From: Actinokineospora pegani | GTDB lineage: Bacteria; Actinomycetota; Actinomycetes; Mycobacteriales; Pseudonocardiaceae | Reading direction: 5' to 3' | Assembly (NCBI RefSeq): GCF_009745975.1 | Contig: NZ_WHOL01000060.1 | Span: 19,942-83,941 of the forward strand | DNA length: 64,000 nt | In this document: positions 7,902 through 15,764 of the stretch, piece by piece | How positions within the stretch are numbered: position 1 is the stretch's first letter | Layout: each line of letters begins with the position of its first letter | The notes under the pieces: generated by a model | The model's input: the letters and a program-made list of their open reading frames with translations, nothing else | What the model was told of the DNA's origin: nothing | Database searches by the model: none | Position numbers and translations under genes: made by a program

Positions 7902-9806
7902 TCACCAGCGGCCGGCGACCAGTTCGCCGAGCACCTCGGCCAGCACGTCGCGCCCGTTGCGCGACAGCACCGAGGCGAGGTGGCACTGCACCGAGGCGAA
8001 CCCCGGCCCGCGCAGCGCGTGCACCTCGTCCTCGGCGCCGCCGGTGCTCTCGCCGAAGACCTCGACCACCCCGCCGCGTGCCGGGCAGTCGAGCCGGTCC
8101 GCGGCGGAGCGGGCCGAGAAGGTGTTGTAGAAGCCGACCAGCTCGGTGCGCCCGAACAGGCCGACCTTGCGCTGCACGCCCTGGTTGGGCTCGGCGCGGC
8201 GGCGCACCGGCAGGCCGAGCATCGTGGAGAGCACCTGGTGGCCCAGGCACACCGCGAAGAACGGGGTGTCCGAGGCCAGCAGCCTGGCCACCACCGCGCG
8301 CAGCACGGCGATCTTGGGGTGGGCCACCTCGCGCGGGTCGCCGGGGCCGGGGCCGACGATGACCAGGTCCCAGCCCGCGTCGAGGTCGTAGTCGCCGTCG
8401 AAGCGGGTGACCGTGACGCTCGGGCCCAGCGAGCCGATCAGGCCGCGGGCCATGTGGGTGAAGGTGTCCTCGGCGTCGATGACCAGGATGCGCTTGCCCA
8501 GCAGCCCCGGGTCGTGGCGCGCCCGGGCGGCGGGCTCGGCGAACCAGAAGTCGGCCACCGGCACGTTGCGCTCGGCCAGCGCCCTGGCCACCGCCGGGTG
8601 CCCGGTGACGTCCGGGATCTCGGCCACGGCGGGCAGCGACTCCCCCGCCAGCGCGGCGAGCAGACCCGCGGCCTTGGCCCTGGTCTCCTGCGCCTCGGCC
8701 GCCGGGTCGGAGTCGCGGACCAGGGTGGCGCCGACGCCGAGGGTCATCCGCCCGGCCGCCGACACCTCGGCGGTGCGGATCATGATGGCCGAGTCGAGCC
8801 GCTGCCCGCCGCGGGCGTCGCGGCCGAACAGCGCCACCACCCCGGCGTAGTGGCCCCGGCCGTGCGGCTCGTGCTTGGCCACCACCCGGCAGGCGCTCTC
8901 CAGCGGCCCGCCGGTGACGGTCGGCGCGAACAGCGTGCCGCGCAGCACCTCCCGCGCCTCCAGCGACGAGCGGCCCTCGATCAGGTACTCGGTGTGGGCG
9001 ACCCTGGCCATCTGCTTGAGGTACGGGCCGTGGGCGCGGGCGCCGAGGTCGCACACCCTGCCCATCATCTTGAGCTCCTCGTCGAGGACCATGTACAGCT
9101 CGTTGGCCTCCTTGGTGTCGGCGAGGAAGGCCAGCACGCCGTCGAGGTCGGGGCCGTGCTCGGGGTAGCGGTGGGTGCCGCTGATCGGGTTCATCACCAC
9201 GGTCCCGGCGTCCAGGCTGACGTGGCGCTCCGGGGAGGCGCCGATGAACGCGCGGTCCCCGGTCCAGACCAGGTAGGTCCAGTACGAGCCGGGGTCGCGG
9301 CCGAGCAGCCTGCCGAAGAAGGCCAGCGCGGTCTCGCGCGACCAGTCGCCGATCTCGGCGGTGAAGGCCCGCTTGATGACGAAGTTCGCCCCGGTCCCCC
9401 GCCCGATCTCCTCGACCAGCACCTGGCGGACGACCTCGGCGTAGGCGTCGTCGTCGAGGTCGAACGCCCCGCCCGCCAGCGCGATGGGCAGGTCGGGCAG
9501 GGCCGCGGCCACCTGCGCGAGCGGCAGCGCCGCCTGGTCGGTGACCGTCATGGTGATCAGCGGCGCGCCGTCGTCGCGGCAGGCGAAGCCGCGCTCGCGC
9601 ACCTGCCGGTAGGGCAGCAGCGCCAGCACCTCGTGCCGGTCCCGGCCGCCCGCGGCGGGCAGCGGGATGTCGGCGACCAGGTCGACCTCGCCCACCTGCC
9701 CGAGCAGCAGGTCGACGGTCTCGGCGCCGCCCGCGCCGGGGCGGTGCAGCAGCGCGAAGGCGGGGGCGTCGCCGCCCAGGATCGTGTCCAACCAGGTGGC
9801 GCCCAC
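7902..9806 (-). CDS. phzE: PhzE-like 2-amino-2-desoxyisochorismate synthase
   Basis: 634 residues. Residues about 90-400 are an anthranilate-synthase-I/chorismate-binding domain (NPISGTHRYPEHG, GRVCDLG, TVTGGPLESACRVV). Residues about 430-634 are a glutamine amidotransferase with GPGPGDP and Cys520 in FAVCLGHQ. This fusion and these motifs match PhzE, which aminates chorismate to ADIC without releasing pyruvate. Together with the PhzD and DhbA-like genes upstream it gives 3-hydroxyanthranilate. In the amidotransferase the usual FHPES box reads CHLAS near residue 606, so the His is kept but the triad Glu is replaced by Ala. The start is GTG. It is the last gene of the operon that begins at 17129. 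Confidence 0.9.
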   Translation of the reverse strand: MGATWLDTILGGDAPAFALLHRPGAGGAETVDLLLGQVGEVDLVADIPLPAAGGRDRHEVLALLPYRQVRERGFACRDDGAPLITMTVTDQAALPLAQVAAALPDLPIALAGGAFDLDDDAYAEVVRQVLVEEIGRGTGANFVIKRAFTAEIGDWSRETALAFFGRLLGRDPGSYWTYLVWTGDRAFIGASPERHVSLDAGTVVMNPISGTHRYPEHGPDLDGVLAFLADTKEANELYMVLDEELKMMGRVCDLGARAHGPYLKQMARVAHTEYLIEGRSSLEAREVLRGTLFAPTVTGGPLESACRVVAKHEPHGRGHYAGVVALFGRDARGGQRLDSAIMIRTAEVSAAGRMTLGVGATLVRDSDPAAEAQETRAKAAGLLAALAGESLPAVAEIPDVTGHPAVARALAERNVPVADFWFAEPAARARHDPGLLGKRILVIDAEDTFTHMARGLIGSLGPSVTVTRFDGDYDLDAGWDLVIVGPGPGDPREVAHPKIAVLRAVVARLLASDTPFFAVCLGHQVLSTMLGLPVRRRAEPNQGVQRKVGLFGRTELVGFYNTFSARSAADRLDCPARGGVVEVFGESTGGAEDEVHALRGPGFASVQCHLASVLSRNGRDVLAEVLGELVAGRW

Positions 9807-9809
9807 GGT

Positions 9810-10454
9810 CTACTCCCCTCCGGTCAGCGCCGCCAGGGCGGCCCGGGTCGAGATGGTGACCGAGCAGCGCGACGACGCGTAGGTCAGCGCCATCCGGTGG
9901 TGCTCGGCGGTGAAGTCGGCGACCGCGTCGGCGACCACGAACGTCTGGATGTCGTTGCTGAAGCCCTCGTGCGCGGTCATCAGGATGCCGACGTGGGCGT
10001 AGACGCCGCAGATGACCAACTGGTCGCGGCCCTCCGCGCGCATCCGCGCCAGCAGGTCGGTGCGGGCGAACGCGCTGGGCCGCCACTTGGTCAGCACCAG
10101 GTCGCCCTCGGCGGGGGCCAGGCTGGGCAGGATCTCCCGGTGCTCGGGCTCGGCGCTCATGCCGGGGCCCCAGAAGTCCATCAGCAGCCCCCGGTCCTGG
10201 GCGGACATGCCGCCGGGCTGGGCGGTGTAGGCCACCTGGGCGCCGTGCTCGGTGAACGCCGCGCGCAGCAGGGAGACGTTGGCGACCAGGTCGGTCATCG
10301 GCTCCTCGGTGTGCCGGAACGGGCTGAGGAAGAAGTTCTGCATGTCGTGCACCAGCAGCACCGCGCGCGCCGGGTCGATGGTCCAGCGCGCGATGTTCTC
10401 CGGCAGCTCGTGCTCAGCGGGCATCGGGTAGGACTCGATCACTGGGATCGCCAT
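9810..10454 (-). CDS. phzD: PhzD-like isochorismatase (ADIC hydrolase)
   Basis: 214 residues from the ATG at 10454, preceded by GGAGAG. The frame is open far upstream, but the protein from this ATG begins MAIPVIESYPMP, as in PhzD. The isochorismatase fold shows LLVHDMQNFFL (catalytic Asp), LTKWRPSAF (Lys) and CGVYAHVGILMTA. PhzD hydrolyses the vinyl ether of ADIC to 2,3-dihydro-3-hydroxyanthranilate and pyruvate. It lacks the fused aryl carrier domain of EntB/DhbB. The gene ends 4 bases from the phzE start. No phzF is present in the window, so a phenazine pathway is not supported. Confidence 0.93.
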   Translation of the reverse strand: MAIPVIESYPMPAEHELPENIARWTIDPARAVLLVHDMQNFFLSPFRHTEEPMTDLVANVSLLRAAFTEHGAQVAYTAQPGGMSAQDRGLLMDFWGPGMSAEPEHREILPSLAPAEGDLVLTKWRPSAFARTDLLARMRAEGRDQLVICGVYAHVGILMTAHEGFSNDIQTFVVADAVADFTAEHHRMALTYASSRCSVTISTRAALAALTGGE

Positions 10455-10485
10455 GGTCTCTCCTGTTCGGGGTGGGTGGGGGTGG

Positions 10486-10526
10486 CCCCGGCGGTCCGCG
10501 CGCGGCGCGGGCGCGGACCGCCGGGG
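10486..10526 (-). terminator. Strong hairpin inside the operon between dhbA-like and phzD genes
   Basis: A perfect 16-base-pair stem (10486-10501 with 10511-10526) and a 9-base loop occupies most of the 80-base gap upstream of phzD. All genes on both sides point left, so it would act as a partial terminator or RNA stabiliser within the operon. Confidence 0.55.
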
Positions 10527-10534
10527 CGGCAGGC

Positions 10535-11311
10535 TCAGGCGCCGAGGGTCGCGCCCCCGTCGACGGTCAGGTCGTGCATCGTGATGTGGGCGGCCCGGTC
10601 GGAGAGCAGGAACAGCACCGCGTCGGCGATGTGCTCCGGTTGCGCCAGCCGACCCAGCGGGATGCCGAGCCGGTAGGTCTGCGGGGAGCCCTCGACCGAC
10701 ACCCGCAGCGCGTCGGTGTCCGAGTCCGCCCACAGCGAGGTCAGCATCGGGGTCTGCGTCGACCCCGGGGCCACGACGTTGCAGCGGATCCCGTGCCCGG
10801 CCAGCTCCAGGCCCAGGCACTTGGTGAAGCTGGCCGACGCCGCCTTGGACGCGGCGTAGGCGGCCATGTTCCAGCGCGGGGTCGTCGCGGAGTTCGACGC
10901 GACGGTCACGATCGACCCGCCGCGGCGCGGGACCATCCGCCTGGCCACCGCCCTGCTGACGTTGAACACCCCGGTCGTGTTGACCGCGAACGTGATGTCC
11001 CAGTCCTCCTGCGTGAGGTCGACGGCCCCCGCGGTGCGCAGCACGCCCGCGGCGTTGACCAGGTAGCTGATGGGGCCGATCTCGCTCTCGACCTTGGCGA
11101 CGGCCGCGTCGACCTGCGCGCCGGAGGACACGTCGACGGTGAAGCCGCGCACGGCGTGCCCCTGCTCGTTGAGGGCCTTGACCAACAGCTCCAGCGCCTC
11201 GGTGTCGGCGTCCACCGCGGCCACGGCCGCGCCGTCCGCGGCGAGCGCGCGGACCACCGCCTCGCCGATGCCGCCTGCCGCCCCGGTGACCAGGGCAGTC
11301 TTCATCCACAT
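10535..11311 (-). CDS. DhbA/EntA-like dehydrogenase (dihydro-hydroxyanthranilate to 3-hydroxyanthranilate)
   Basis: About 258 residues from the ATG at 11311, preceded by GAGGGG; a GTG 9 bases further upstream overlaps the amidohydrolase stop and is an alternative. It is a classical SDR with Rossmann motif TGAAGGIGEAV, catalytic Ser, and YAASK. The C-terminal part (GIPLGRLAQPEHIADAVLFL, HITMHDLTVDGGATLGA) is typical of EntA/DhbA 2,3-dihydroxy-2,3-dihydrobenzoate dehydrogenases. Placed next to PhzD and PhzE it should aromatise the amino analogue to 3-hydroxyanthranilic acid, as known in benzoxazole pathways. The substrate is inferred from context. Confidence 0.88.
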   Translation of the reverse strand: MWMKTALVTGAAGGIGEAVVRALAADGAAVAAVDADTEALELLVKALNEQGHAVRGFTVDVSSGAQVDAAVAKVESEIGPISYLVNAAGVLRTAGAVDLTQEDWDITFAVNTTGVFNVSRAVARRMVPRRGGSIVTVASNSATTPRWNMAAYAASKAASASFTKCLGLELAGHGIRCNVVAPGSTQTPMLTSLWADSDTDALRVSVEGSPQTYRLGIPLGRLAQPEHIADAVLFLLSDRAAHITMHDLTVDGGATLGA

Positions 11312-11316
11312 GGCAA

Positions 11317-12786
11317 TCACCCCTCGACGTTCTCCCGGCGCCGCGCCGTCATCCTCGCCACCACCTCCGGGGGTATCCCGAGGCAGCGGACGGAGAAGGA
11401 CCCCACGGCGTCGAGGTAGTCCAGTTCAAGCCGGGTCTCGTCGACCGCGGTGGCGCGACCGCCCCGCACCAGCACCCGGCCCGCGACGACGACGGTGTCG
11501 ACGTCGGCGGACCCGCCGAGGGCCAGGAAGCCCTCCAGCGGCCGGGGGTTGAGCAGGTAGCGCCAGTCGTCGGCCCGGATCAGCACCAGGTCGGCCTGCT
11601 TGCCGACCTCCACGCTGCCGATCTCGTCGGCCCAGTCCAGGCCGCGGGCGGCGATGCGCGTGGCCATGGCCAGCGCGTCGGTGGGCAGCACCTCCGTCGG
11701 GTCGGCGTACATCTCGTTGACGACCTGGTAGGCCGCCTTCATCGCCTCGGCCATGCCGGGGACCGGCAGCGCGGCGCCGTCGGTGGACAGCGACACCTCC
11801 AGCCCCGCCCTGCGCAGCTCGGGCACCGCGCGGGTCTCGGTGAGGGTCGACTCGCCTGCGTGGCCGTACTTCGCGGGGGACACGCTGATGTGGACACCGC
11901 TGTCCACCAGCAGCTTGCGCTCGTCGTCGTCGACGAACGCGGTGTGCACCGCGGTGAAGCCGGGACCCAGCAGCCCCAGGTCGGCGAACCGGCGCACGGG
12001 GCTGGCCCCGTGGTAGACCAGGCTCGCGTCGTACTCGTTGCGCAGCGCGCCCACGTGGGTGGCGAACGGCACCCCGTGGCGGGCGACCAGCTCGGCGAAG
12101 CCGCGGCCGAGCTCGTCGGTCATGTTGACCCCGTAGACCGAGGTCGGTCGGGCCTTGAGCAGGCCGGTGGTGTCCGCCGCGGCGCGCGCCAGCAGCGCGT
12201 CGAGGTCGGCGAGCAGGGTGTCGGCGTCGCGGGTGCGGCGGAACCGGGTCTCCCCCGGCGCGCAGACCGCGTCGCTGGCCCAGGTGCTGACCGAGGCGCG
12301 CATCCCCAGGTGCAGGGCGGCGTCGGCGAGCGCGTCGGGCCGGTTGAACGAGCCGACGTCGCCGAGGGTGGTGACCCCGGTGCGCAGCTGCGTCCACATC
12401 GAGTAGCGGGCGATCGCCGCGGCCTCGTCGGGGGTGAGCCCGCCGATGCGGTCGGTGAACGAGTCGAAGGCGACCGAGACCGCGGGCAGGTCGCCGCCCA
12501 GGGCCATGAACGCGGGCTTGTCGTCGCGGTCGTGCGGGGTGCGCAGCGCACCCCGGAACGGCAGCCGCATCGCGAACAGGTCGTGCCAGTGGGCGTTGAC
12601 GAAGCCGGGCAGCACCATCATCCCGGTCGCGTCGAGCACCTGGGCGTCGGCGGGCGCCGCCGCGAGGGCGTCCGGCCCGACCGCGGTGATCCTGCCGTCC
12701 ACCGCGAGCACCGCGCCGCCGGGCACGACGCCCGCGGCGGCGTCGGCGGTGTAGAGGCAACCGCCCTTGACCAGCAGCGCCGCCAT
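11317..12786 (-). CDS. Amidohydrolase of the benzoxazole-forming type
   Basis: 489 residues from an ATG whose A is shared with the carrier-protein stop (TGATG), a sign of translational coupling. It is a metal-dependent amidohydrolase related to TRZ/ATZ chlorohydrolases: NAHWHD (His66, His68), later metal-ligand regions THVGAL and VHTAFVDD, and STDGAALP near the C-terminal side of the barrel. In A33853 and nataxazole pathways an enzyme of this family closes the benzoxazole ring from an acylated 3-hydroxyanthranilate. Here it is flanked by 3-hydroxyanthranilate genes and by the aryl ligase, carrier and KAS III. The role is inferred from that match. Confidence 0.85.
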   Translation of the reverse strand: MAALLVKGGCLYTADAAAGVVPGGAVLAVDGRITAVGPDALAAAPADAQVLDATGMMVLPGFVNAHWHDLFAMRLPFRGALRTPHDRDDKPAFMALGGDLPAVSVAFDSFTDRIGGLTPDEAAAIARYSMWTQLRTGVTTLGDVGSFNRPDALADAALHLGMRASVSTWASDAVCAPGETRFRRTRDADTLLADLDALLARAAADTTGLLKARPTSVYGVNMTDELGRGFAELVARHGVPFATHVGALRNEYDASLVYHGASPVRRFADLGLLGPGFTAVHTAFVDDDERKLLVDSGVHISVSPAKYGHAGESTLTETRAVPELRRAGLEVSLSTDGAALPVPGMAEAMKAAYQVVNEMYADPTEVLPTDALAMATRIAARGLDWADEIGSVEVGKQADLVLIRADDWRYLLNPRPLEGFLALGGSADVDTVVVAGRVLVRGGRATAVDETRLELDYLDAVGSFSVRCLGIPPEVVARMTARRRENVEG

Positions 12787-13052
12787 CACCGCACCCGCGG
12801 CGGCGCGGCGAGGTAGGCCGCCCAGGCGTCGATGGTGGGGACCGCGGCCAGCTCGGCGAGCACGACCCGCAGGCCCGCGCGGCGCCACTTCGTGCTCAGC
12901 CGCATCATCTCCAGCGAGCCCAGGCCGAGGAACACGAGGTTGGCGTCGCCGTCGATCTCGGCCGGGTCGACGCCGATGAGGTCGGCGACCTGGGCGCGCA
13001 GCGAGTCCGCTGTGGTCAGGTCCGGTGTGGACAGTTCGGGGGTGGCAGACAT
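12786..13052 (-). CDS. Aryl carrier protein
   Basis: 88 residues. The four-helix carrier fold carries LGLGSLEMM with the phosphopantetheine Ser46; the usual Asp before this Ser is Gly. It is preceded by GAGAGGAGA close to the ATG. It lies 15 bases after the aryl-AMP ligase stop and overlaps the amidohydrolase start. It should hold the activated aryl acid (salicylate or a relative) for transfer by the KAS III. Confidence 0.88.
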   Translation of the reverse strand: MSATPELSTPDLTTADSLRAQVADLIGVDPAEIDGDANLVFLGLGSLEMMRLSTKWRRAGLRVVLAELAAVPTIDAWAAYLAAPPRVR

Positions 13053-13067
13053 GGCTGGTGTCTCCTC

Positions 13068-14717
13068 TCAGGCTTGCGCCGTGACCCAGTCGCGGGCGAT
13101 GGCGGGGTCGCAGGCCGCGGCGGCCAGGACCTTCTTGTCGACCTTGCCCAGCGGCGTGAGCGGGAAAGCGGCGACGTACTCCACGCGGTCCGGGAGCTTG
13201 TACTCGGCCAGGCCGCGCTCGTGCAGGGCGCGCTTGAGCTCGGGCAGCGCGGGCTGCCCGTCCGCCTCCGCGCACACCAGGAAGGCGTAGATGCGCTCGC
13301 CGAGGAACTCGTCGGGCACCGGGACCACGGCCGCGCGGGAGACCGACGGGTGGGTCACCAGGTGGCCCTCGACCTCGCCCGCGGAGATCTTGTCGCCGCC
13401 GCGGATGACCACGTCCTTGATCCGGCCCTCGATGACGAGCTTGCCCTCGGGGGTGAGCCGGGCCAGGTCGCCGGAGCGGTAGAAGCCGTCCTCGGTGAAC
13501 GCCTTCGCGTTGTGCTCGTCGGCGCGGTAGTAGCCCTGCAACGTGTACGGGCCGCGGGCCAGCAGCTCACCGGTGCCCCCGGGGCCGACCGCGGCGCCGT
13601 TCTCGTCGACGATGCGCACCTCGTCGAACGGCGAGATCGGTGTGCCCTGGGTGTGGACCACGGTGTGGTCGTCGTCGGCCGCGTCGGTCATCGACAGCAG
13701 TCCCTCGGCCATGCCGAACACCTGCTGCAACCGCGCCCCCAGCTCGGGCTCGACGCGCGCGGCCAACTCCGGCTGCAACCGGGCGCCGCCGATCTGGACC
13801 GTCCTGAGCGTGGACAGGTCCGGGGACAGCCACTCGGCCGCCTCCAGCCACAGGTGCGCGACGGTCGGCACCAGGCTGGTGAACGTCACCGCCTCCTCGG
13901 CGATGAGCCGGAAGCAGTCCTCGGCGCCCGGGTCGTCGGCGAGCACGACCGTGCCGCCCACCCCGAGCACGCCGACCACACCGGGGCAGCCCCAGGTGAA
14001 GTTGAACTCCACCGGCAGCGCGGCCAGGTAGACGTCGTCGGCGGTGGTGCCGCAGTACCGCGCGACCTCCCTGGTCTGGTAGGCGTAGTCGTCGTGCGTG
14101 CGGGGGATCAGCTTCGGCAGCGCCGTGGTGCCGCCGGAGAGCAGGAAGAACGCGACGTCGGACGGGTCGGCCGCGGGCAGCGGCGCGGGCTCGGCGTCCA
14201 CTGAGGACAGCGGGACGACGCGCGGGTCGGTCGAGCAGCCGCTGCCGTGGGCGAACACCGTGCGCAGGGTGGGGACCTCGCCGAGCATCCGCTCGGCGAG
14301 CTGGGTGTGGTCGTAGCCGCGGTGCACGCCGGGGATCACGTAGCCCACCGCGCCGGACAGCGCCAGCAGGTGCCGGATCTCGTTGGCGCGGTGCGAGGTC
14401 AGCGCGAAGACCGGCTTCGCGCCCACCCGGAACAGCGCGAAGGCGACCACGACGAACTCGGGGACGTTGGGCAGCTGCAGCACGACCCGGTCGCCGGGGC
14501 CGATGCCCTGGGCGCCGAACCCGGCGGCGACGCGGTCGACGCGGTCGGCCAGCTCGGCGTAGGTCAGGCGGGTCGTGCCGTGGACCAGGGCGACGGCGGC
14601 GCCGTCGCGCTCGGCCCAGCGGCGGGGCAGCTCGCCCAGGGGCTCACCGCGCCACAGCCCGGCGCGGGCGTAGGCGGCCGCGCGCTCGGCGGGCCACGGG
14701 GTGCATCCGTCCAGCAT
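13068..14717 (-). CDS. Aryl-acid AMP ligase (EntE/DhbE/salicylate type)
   Basis: 549 residues, full length for stand-alone aryl-AMP ligases. Motifs in order are the P-loop-like SGGTTALPKLIPRTHDDY (about 190-207), the substrate-pocket stretch EFNFTWGCPGVVG, FGMAEGLL, YRSGDLARL, GRIKDVVIRGGDKIS, and the catalytic Lys in LTPLGKVDKK. The SGGTTxLPKLIPRTHDDY sequence is diagnostic of the DhbE/EntE/YbtE/MbtA family. It should adenylate salicylate made by the synthase at 15765 and load the carrier protein downstream. The gene is 3 bases from the KAS III gene before it, in the same operon. Confidence 0.92.
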   Translation of the reverse strand: MLDGCTPWPAERAAAYARAGLWRGEPLGELPRRWAERDGAAVALVHGTTRLTYAELADRVDRVAAGFGAQGIGPGDRVVLQLPNVPEFVVVAFALFRVGAKPVFALTSHRANEIRHLLALSGAVGYVIPGVHRGYDHTQLAERMLGEVPTLRTVFAHGSGCSTDPRVVPLSSVDAEPAPLPAADPSDVAFFLLSGGTTALPKLIPRTHDDYAYQTREVARYCGTTADDVYLAALPVEFNFTWGCPGVVGVLGVGGTVVLADDPGAEDCFRLIAEEAVTFTSLVPTVAHLWLEAAEWLSPDLSTLRTVQIGGARLQPELAARVEPELGARLQQVFGMAEGLLSMTDAADDDHTVVHTQGTPISPFDEVRIVDENGAAVGPGGTGELLARGPYTLQGYYRADEHNAKAFTEDGFYRSGDLARLTPEGKLVIEGRIKDVVIRGGDKISAGEVEGHLVTHPSVSRAAVVPVPDEFLGERIYAFLVCAEADGQPALPELKRALHERGLAEYKLPDRVEYVAAFPLTPLGKVDKKVLAAAACDPAIARDWVTAQA

Positions 14718-14720
14718 CGC

Positions 14721-15761
14721 TCACTCCTGGTTCTCGTCGGGGGAGGCGGTGATCTCCACGACCGCGCACCCGGCCTCCATGCCGGGGGCGTTGGCGATCA
14801 ACATGACGTGGTCGCCGGGGACCACGGCGCCGGTGCGCCACAGCCGCTCCAGGCCGATGAACGGGTCGGCCGCGCCGACGTGGCCGGTGGTGCGGGTGAT
14901 CTCCCAGGTGCCGCGCTCGGCGTCGACGCCGAGGGCGTCGAGGTAGATCGCGTGCAGCGGGCCGCGGGCGAAGCCGACGTGGCAGACCCGGGTGATCTTG
15001 TCCATCGGCACCCCGGCGTCGGCCAGGGCGGTCTCGGCCGCGCCCGCGACGCACTCGCCGAGGTCGCCGATCGGCGGGGCGACCCCGCGCGACCACTGCT
15101 CGCGCCAGTGCTCGCTGCGCTGCTCGAAGTTGAGCGAGACGCCCCGGGTGATGCCGGGCGGGAAGAGCCGCTCGCCGCCGCGGTGCAGCTCCTCCATCCC
15201 GGGGTTGCTGTAGGCCGCCACCGAGGCGACCCTCGCGAACCCGCCGCGGCGGGAGACCACCGCGGCGGCGGCCCCGTCGGCGAGCAGGAACAACTTGGCC
15301 GCGTTCCACCGGTCGACGATGGGGGCGGAGAAGTTGTCCGAGGTGGTCAGCAGGACGGCGTCCGCCCCGCGCTCGGCGGTGAGCCGGTGCGCGGCCAGCT
15401 CGAGGGCGGCGATCATCCCGACGCAGCCCTGCCGCAGCTCCACCGCCGAGATCGGCCGGTCGACGGTCTCGCGCAGCACGTAGTGCGGCGCGGACCACCC
15501 GTCGGGCCCCTGGTGGTAGGTGGTGGCGTGCAGCAGCGCGGCGAAGTCGTCGGCCGCCAGGCCGGACCGGGCGATGGCGGCCCTGGCCGCGCTGACCGCC
15601 ATGTCCGGCGCGGGCAGGTCACCGGCGACCAGGACGGACTCGAAGCCCGCCGCGGCCCGGTCGGCCTCGGCGTACCAGCCCTGCTCGACCGCGTGCGCGG
15701 TGGTCACCGCCGGGGGCAGGAAGGTCCCCACCGCGGCGAGGTGGACGTCGTCGACGCGCAT
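14721..15761 (-). CDS. KAS III-like acyltransferase
   Basis: 346 residues with thiolase fold typical of KAS III. Cys113 lies in ELRQGCVGMIAALELA and a His in CHVGFARG. The third triad position is unusual: the expected Asn motif reads GHVGAADPF. KAS III relatives that act as C-O or C-N acyltransferases often vary here. Benzoxazole clusters encode a KAS III of this sort that couples the activated aryl acid to 3-hydroxyanthranilate. It lies between the ligase and the salicylate synthase genes with 3-base gaps on both sides. Confidence 0.88.
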   Translation of the reverse strand: MRVDDVHLAAVGTFLPPAVTTAHAVEQGWYAEADRAAAGFESVLVAGDLPAPDMAVSAARAAIARSGLAADDFAALLHATTYHQGPDGWSAPHYVLRETVDRPISAVELRQGCVGMIAALELAAHRLTAERGADAVLLTTSDNFSAPIVDRWNAAKLFLLADGAAAAVVSRRGGFARVASVAAYSNPGMEELHRGGERLFPPGITRGVSLNFEQRSEHWREQWSRGVAPPIGDLGECVAGAAETALADAGVPMDKITRVCHVGFARGPLHAIYLDALGVDAERGTWEITRTTGHVGAADPFIGLERLWRTGAVVPGDHVMLIANAPGMEAGCAVVEITASPDENQE

Positions 15762-15764
15762 GGC

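Noticed and set aside
7642..10086. 814-residue minus-strand frame overlapping phzE and phzD
   Set aside because: Out of frame with both genes and made of Arg/Pro/Gly repeats; a frame-shifted shadow.
7902..10454. Phenazine biosynthesis
   Set aside because: PhzE and PhzD are present but no PhzF, PhzA/B or PhzG is seen, while salicylate and benzoxazole-type genes are.
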